Positions 60,098 through 64,000 of a DNA stretch of 64,000 bases are shown here, one piece after another. Under the pieces are notes generated by a model that was not told the origin of the DNA, did not search any database, and saw only the letters and a list, made by a program, of their open reading frames with translations. The stretch covers positions 17,708,455-17,772,454 of the forward strand of contig CM053329.1 of NCBI GenBank assembly GCA_028583605.1. Reading direction: 5' to 3'. A program made the position numbers and the translations under genes. The stretch's first letter is position 1; each line of letters starts with the position of its first letter. The DNA comes from Dastarcus helophoroides (Eukaryota > Arthropoda > Insecta > Coleoptera > Bothrideridae).

Positions 60098-60439
60098 TGT
60101 TATTTGAAAATATTTTCAACTGTAGCACGTTCGATTGTTTCATTGAAAACTATTTTTGACAGTATTTGTTAAATTTAACATACCTAGACGTATGTGATGT
60201 TGATTTAATAAATGTTGCTGTATAATACAAGACTACTAAACAACTAGAGACTTTTGTGACCTTAGTTATATAGAACATAACCTAATTGTTGAAATATTCA
60301 AGTAGAATGCAACCTAGACTACAAACAAACTCATGCACTCCTCCAGGCATGGATAGTGAATCATAGGTAGCTGAACTACCAACAGTTGAAACACTGCCAC
60401 CTAGCGAAGCTGTTGCTCTCTAGGGAAAAGTTCCCAGAA

Positions 60440-60545
60440 GACAAGGATTCTAATGCACACACCAAAATGTTTGAACATTTATAAGATTCGAAGTTTGGAA
60501 ACCATATACCGGCTTTGATCTTGTTAGATCTCGTCAGTTTGGTAC
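60440..60545 (-). mobile_element. Hammerhead family 2 element, minus copy
   Basis: Minus strand: ACCAAA, CTGACGA (complement of 60531-60537), helix II GATCT-AACA-AGATC, AAAGCCGGTA, then TATGGT pairing back to ACCAAA (5 of 6). Expected GAAAC is AAAGC, so G12 and A15.1 are changed and it is probably inactive. Beyond it lies 'ttccaaacttcgaatc', shared with the + copy at 60868. Confidence 0.6.
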
Positions 60546-60714
60546 ATTTAACTCAAATGCTAACAAATGGTCCCAGAAGTAAGTACTTAAGAATTCACGG
60601 ACATCAAGCGTGTGACTTCTTGGTACTATTGGTCCGTAGAGAAACTATTTTAAATTTTTTTGTTTCATTTCGACTTTGAACAATTAGATTTTTTTATATT
60701 TGTTGCTTGATATA

Positions 60715-60848
60715 CAGAACTTGTCCCCTGAAACCAAAAAAGATTAAAAAACACGCGCGTTTCGACAGCCAAACTGTCATCTGTCATCTTCAGAGAGTAT
60801 CTCTCTGATACTCTCTGGTTATCTTCAAAAATTGAAATACACAACAAT
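60715..60848 (-). mobile_element. Hammerhead family 3 element, minus copy with duplicated stem
   Basis: Minus strand: 'caatttttgaagataaccagagagtatc', CTCTCTGAAGA, a duplicated GACAG, CTGTCGAAACGCG, then directly 'gttttttaatcttttttggtttcaggggacaagttc'. The cleavage-site side of helix I has been lost, so it is inactive by sequence. Confidence 0.65.
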
Positions 60849-60886
60849 ACCGGTTTTGATCTTGATCTAACAAGATCAAAACCGGT
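60849..60886. repeat. Palindrome at the start of the family 2 + copy
   Basis: ACCGGTTTTGATCTTG (60849) and CAAGATCAAAACCGGT (60871) are exact reverse complements around ATCTAA. The right arm is the ribozyme's helix II/III half; the left arm is its mirror copy and replaces CTGACGA. It looks like a snap-back copy. Confidence 0.85.
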
Positions 60887-60975
60887 ATTTGGTTTCCAAA
60901 CTTCGAATCTAATAAATGTTTAAACCTATTGGTCTGTGCATTAGAATCCTTGTTGAAATATTGGTAACATTTTGG
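60865..60975 (+). mobile_element. Hammerhead family 2 element, plus copy (5' truncated)
   Basis: Helix II GATCT-AACA-AGATC, AAAACCGGTA, TTTGGT, then 'ttccaaacttcgaatctaataaatg', in inverted orientation to the copy at 60440-60545. G12 is A and the CTGANGA half is missing, so no activity is expected. The helix III hexamer is ACCGGT. Confidence 0.6.
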
Positions 60976-61008
60976 AATGGATGTTTGTTCATTTAGAAAA
61001 AAAGGGGG

Positions 61009-61039
61009 GCGCTAAGGCAAATAAGTTTGGTAACCACTG
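61009..61039 (-). mobile_element. Possible hAT-type terminus
   Basis: The minus strand starts CAGTGGTTACCAAACTTATT, resembling the CAGTGGTTCCCAA ends of many hAT elements. No partner inverted repeat or 8 bp duplication was found, so this is weak. Confidence 0.25.
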
Positions 61040-61040
61040 C

Positions 61041-61760
61041 ACTAGTTAGAAGCTGACCAGTTCGCCCCGTAACGATGATGAAAGACAAAATTTCGAAAAC
61101 AATACCCTTATGTGCTCCCGGGTAGTAAAGTGAACCCGGCTGATGTATCTTGCATGGAAAACCATCATATAAATGATAATGTGGTTAGCTTAACTTTCCA
61201 TACACCATAAATAATGCATGTCGTGTCCCTCGAGGGATACATGTTTCCTTTATAGCTTATTTCTTCCTAACAACAAATGGAAGCAAGATGTCTCAATTCA
61301 ATCAGCTTTAAAAAAAAAACCCCGTCCAACCCCACGTTCGCCGTGTTAGACCAATCCATCCACTTGAAACTTATTTTCACTCTAGTCATAAATTCTCTCT
61401 ATAAAAATGCTTGCGTATACAAGAAAACTTTCGCAATTTTGTAAATGGAGCTGCAAGATTTTATTTGTGTTTATAAGATCGACGTACCGACCGACGAGTA
61501 CAAGGAAATTGAGCCGGGGGCTTAGCATCAAAACACATCCATCAATAACGTCCGCTTGGGCGGGTTTTTGCGCTCTACTTTGCGAGCTGAATTCGTCCGA
61601 TCTGAAAAACCGTGTTTCAGGGGGTGAATTAGGTGGGCGCTGCCTTCGATGTTTCTTAAAGGGACGAGTGGGCCACCATCTAAAAGATAATTAGACGATT
61701 TTACAAAGATAAACCTAGTCTTCAGATTGGGGTGCTTTTCTCTACTTTAACGTTCCACAG
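61041..61760. promoter_or_regulatory. Unique GC-richer island, candidate distal Abd-B enhancer
   Basis: About 700 bp of non-repetitive balanced sequence amid AT-rich arrays. It has Caudal/Hox-type sites (ccatcatataaatgat, ccataaataatgcatg), a CCCTCGAGGG dyad at 61228, and an A10 run flanking CCCC at 61311. In insects the iab-type control DNA lies 3' of Abd-B, which is where this sits. A 95-codon frame at 61407 has no recognised domain and is not called. Confidence 0.3.
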
Positions 61761-61887
61761 TTTTAATCCTGAATACAGCTTGAAGGCAAATTTTCGATTT
61801 CAATTTTAAATTCGAAATTTTTTGAAGCGTAAACTTCGTTAGGCGCGTTAAGCAATTTTAGATAGATGATAAACTTATGACTTCGCG

Positions 61888-61970
61888 GTACCATCACGCG
61901 TTATTAGCATGCTCTACTGTTAACAGTAGAGCATGTTGGTAACGCAAATTAGCGTGACGGTAATGCGAAA
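61888..61970. repeat. Palindrome with perfect 28 bp core
   Basis: 61908-61935 is an exact palindrome centred on GTTAAC (half-site CATGCTCTACTGTT). Pairing extends outward imperfectly (taccatcacgcgtta against taacgcaaattagcgtgacggta) to about 40 bp per side, with a small deletion on the left. Confidence 0.85.
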
Positions 61971-62052
61971 CGATACGTTTACCTCCTAATGAAAATCGCT
62001 CCAAGCGCCTAAGAAAACTACCTAAACTTACCTAACCTAACTTAAAAATGCA

Positions 62053-62102
62053 TGGTCGGCAACGGGGTTCGAACCTGTGACCTCTGAAGCGTGTGAAGCT
62101 TC
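62053..62102 (-). pseudogene. tRNA-like 3' half ending in CCA
   Basis: Minus strand: a perfect 5 bp anticodon-type stem GAAGC/GCTTC with a 7 nt loop TTCACAC (U33 and anticodon CAC, valine), a short variable segment, a T-arm with the B-box GGTTCGAACC (one mismatch in the stem), and an end ...GCCGACCA. No D-arm or 5' acceptor strand follows in the expected place, so it is not a whole tRNA gene. It could be a tRNA-derived SINE fragment or a reverse-transcribed tRNA 3' half. The + strand reads like a retroelement primer-binding site (TGGTCGGCAACGGGG). Confidence 0.45.
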
Positions 62103-62109
62103 GTTTTTT

Positions 62110-62820
62110 AAGATTGTAGAAGGGGTGGGGGGGTGAAATGGTGTTTCGAAATTAGCATAGAACAAAGTTAATACTGCATTCTGTAAATTAACATTTTGTA
62201 TTTAACAATCTGCAAGGAAAAATAATTGGATATGTCGTTGGGCGATTTTAATAATTCAACCCTTAAGGGGTTAAAAAAGGATAAAATCAAGTTTTGAATT
62301 AGTATGGAACAAAATTAATACCTTTTATGATTCAATATTTGTTGGAGGTAATCTATTAAAGAGATAACTAAGCACGTATTTGACAGATTTTTACGATTTA
62401 ACCTCTAAATGGGTAAAAAAATGTATTAAAGTTGATATGTAAAAAAAAAATAAAAAAACAATTTTCTTATCCTAAATTTTGTGTGAGGAATATTGAAAAT
62501 AATTAACTGTGTTCACAATTAGTTCATTTTAATTTCACCCTCAAGTGGGGAAGGGGTATCACAGTTTGAATGCAATAAAATTAAAAAAGCAGTTTTTAAT
62601 CTAAAACTCTAATGAATATATAAAAGCAATAACTAAACACCTACTTTAGTCATTTATTCAATATTCAATTAATACTCTTTTTCACCTCCTTAGAATCTGA
62701 GTCTTTAAAATAGACTTTAAAACTAGACTTTAAAATCGTTATTGAGTTAGAAACTCAACCCTAGTCGATTTTAAAGTCTCTAATTCTAAGGGGGTGAAGA
62801 AGGGTATTTTTTTTGGTGGA
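62110..62820. other. AT-rich spacer with 'aagggg.tgaaaaagg' motifs
   Basis: Diverged short repeats of 'cttaaggggttaaaaaaggat' style, related to the terminal array. It contains an inverted pair around 62715-62785 (agactttaaaatcg and cgattttaaagtct). No gene. Confidence 0.5.
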
Positions 62821-63030
62821 ACGAACTGGTCCTTGGTTACCCTCAAAGTTTGAAAGACAAATCTTGTCCCATGAAATCAAGAAAGATTAAAAAACACAAC
62901 AGAGGTTGCTCTAACGCGTTTCGATAGCAAAGCTATCATATATCATCTTCAGAGAGATACTGAGTATCTCTCTGAGTGTTTTTTAACCTTTTTTGGTTTC
63001 AAGGGACAAGATTTCTATTTCAATTTAAGA
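62821..63030 (-). mobile_element. Hammerhead family 3 element in snap-back arrangement
   Basis: Left arm 62859-62897 and right arm 62976-63014 are inverted copies of the element tail (cttgtccc...aaaaaacac). Between them the minus strand carries the whole ribozyme. The left flank (ggtccttggttaccctcaaa) matches the sequence to the right of the 45.2 kb palindrome in inverse orientation, confirming a shared element. Confidence 0.75.
62909..62956 (-). ncRNA. Hammerhead ribozyme motif, family 3 (intact core, enlarged helix II side)
   Basis: Minus strand: CUCU (rc of 62953-62956) pairs perfectly with AGAG (rc of 62909-62912). The core CTGAAGA is the complement of 62946-62952. It is followed by TGATATATGATAG, loop, CTATC, then GAAA, CGCG, and the UU of the GUU triplet at 62914-62913. 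A 7 bp duplication enlarges the helix II side but leaves the pairing GATAG/CTATC. The helix III hexamer is ACGCGT. Confidence 0.6.
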
Positions 63031-64000
63031 AAGGTATTAAATAATAACATTGAAAAAATTCAATTTTTTTTTCATAAGCTAAAAATTAAGTTTTCAACAA
63101 CTATTCCGGTTCAACAAGACTGAGAGTCAAAATATTGAATAAAAGACGTAATTTCGGACAAAAGAATTTTTCAAAAAAAGACAAATTAGTCGAATACTTC
63201 TTGAATAGAAATTTAAAAAAAAATGTCGCAATTTTCAAAAAAAATCAAAAACTGCGGAAGTCAAAATTTTAAACAACGGTGAAATTAAAAAAAAAAACGT
63301 CGACGTTTCTAAAACTGTCGACATTAGTCGATTTTTAATACTCAAGTCCTAAGAGGGTGAAAAAGGGTATTAATTAAACATTGAAAAAATTCAAAATTTT
63401 CTTTTATAAGCTAAAACTTAGTTACTCAACAGCTATTTTGGTCCAACAAGACTGAAAGTTAAACTTTTGAATAAAAGGCGTAATTTTAGACAATAGAATT
63501 TTTCAAAAAAGAGACAAATTTGTCGAATGGTTCTTGTATAGAAATTTTAAAAAAAGATCGCAATTTAAAAAAAAAATCAAAAACTTCGGAAGTCAAAATG
63601 TTAAACAACGGTGAATTAAAAAAAAAAGTTGACGTTTTTAAAACTGTCGACATTAGTCAATTTTAAGGACTCAAGTCCTAAGGGGGTGAAAAAGGGTATT
63701 AATTAAACATTGAAAAAATTCAAAATTTTCTTTTATAAGCTAAAAATTAGTTACTCAACAACTATTTTGGTCCAACAAGACTGAAAGTTAAAATTTTGAA
63801 TAAAAGGCGTAATTTTAGACAATAGAATTTTTCAAAAAAGAGACATATTTGTCGAATTCTTGAATAGAAATTTTAAAAAAATGTCGCAATTTAAAAAAAA
63901 AATCAAAAACTTCGGAAGTCAAAATGTTAAAAAACGGTGAATTAAAAAAAAAAGTTGACGTTTTTAAAACTGTCGACATTAGTCGATTTTGAGGACTCAA
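63031..64000 (+). repeat. ~325 bp tandem repeat, three copies, running off the window
   Basis: Units start near 63045, 63378 and 63703 with 'aacattgaaaaaattcaaaattttcttttataagcta'. They then have 'ttggtccaacaagactgaaag', 'aaaaggcgtaattttagacaatagaa', 'gtcgacattagtcgatttt' and 'ctcaagtcctaagggggtgaaaaaggg'. The second and third copies are almost identical. The array continues beyond 64000. Confidence 0.92.

Larger units (their letters stand above)
59566..60327 (+). mobile_element. Hammerhead family 1 element with 341 bp direct tandem (retrozyme or Penelope-type)
   Basis: Unit A 59656-59996 and unit B 59997-60327 are nearly identical. Each begins 'cttgagtatttatgtggccaactaatcgct' and carries a hammerhead at the same offset (cores at 59720 and 60061, exactly 341 bp apart). 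A ~90 bp leader (59566-59655) matches the remnants at 15.2 and 24.8 kb. No protein is encoded. Non-coding tandem units of this size with type I hammerheads are known as metazoan retrozymes; Penelope-like elements carry the same ribozymes in tandem terminal repeats. Confidence 0.8.

Overview
The window is AT-rich animal DNA containing one recognisable protein gene: the posterior Hox gene Abdominal-B (Abd-B), on the + strand. Coding sequence lies in two exons (16565-17330 and 34767-35182), joined in phase across a 17.4 kb intron. The homeodomain ([11 protein letters not shown] to [10 protein letters not shown]) and the EWTGQ tryptophan motif are of arthropod Abd-B type. The His/Asn-rich tail, AT-rich non-coding DNA and large minisatellite arrays fit an insect, perhaps a beetle, but the order is only a guess.

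Upstream flank (1-15840): a degenerate ~100 bp minisatellite, a GC-richer unique island (2.5-2.9 kb), then nearly 10 kb of a ~170 bp palindrome-bearing satellite (3.2-13.1 kb). The satellite is interrupted by a 374 bp solo LTR carrying heat-shock-element-like motifs and contains an inverted block. A second unique island (13.2-13.9 kb) follows, then AT-rich DNA holding a decayed hammerhead-ribozyme element. The promoter (about 15.84-16.06 kb) has two adjacent perfect inverted repeats and precedes a leader with several small uORFs.

Intron (17331-34766): a TTCC microsatellite and pyrimidine minisatellite switch strand into a GA array (19.1-23.0 kb). Two GC-richer islands follow, one with a CTCF-like AGATGGCGC site (23.6 kb) and one with CRE and E-box palindromes (25.3-25.7 kb). 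The rest is an 8 kb array with nested periods of ~21-24 bp and ~310 bp, ending in AC and AAAC microsatellites just before the acceptor.

Downstream (35183-64000): three successive tandem arrays (275 bp; ~50 bp nested in ~470 bp; ~190/380 bp with E2F-like boxes), then a 1.2 kb unique segment that looks like a distal 3' UTR with a poly(A) signal at 50239. From 45 kb onward there is a cluster of small dispersed elements carrying hammerhead-ribozyme motifs of three families, including a 341 bp direct tandem pair and several snap-back palindromes. They sit among AT-rich degenerate arrays with another unique island (61.0-61.8 kb) that could be regulatory.

The most interesting signal is this set of hammerhead (retrozyme or Penelope-like) elements. 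They share a minimal helix III whose hexamer is self-complementary or nearly so (ACTAGT, ACCGGT, ACGCGT, ACTGGT). Regulatory calls are motif-level inferences; only the Abd-B exons and the repeat structures are firmly supported.
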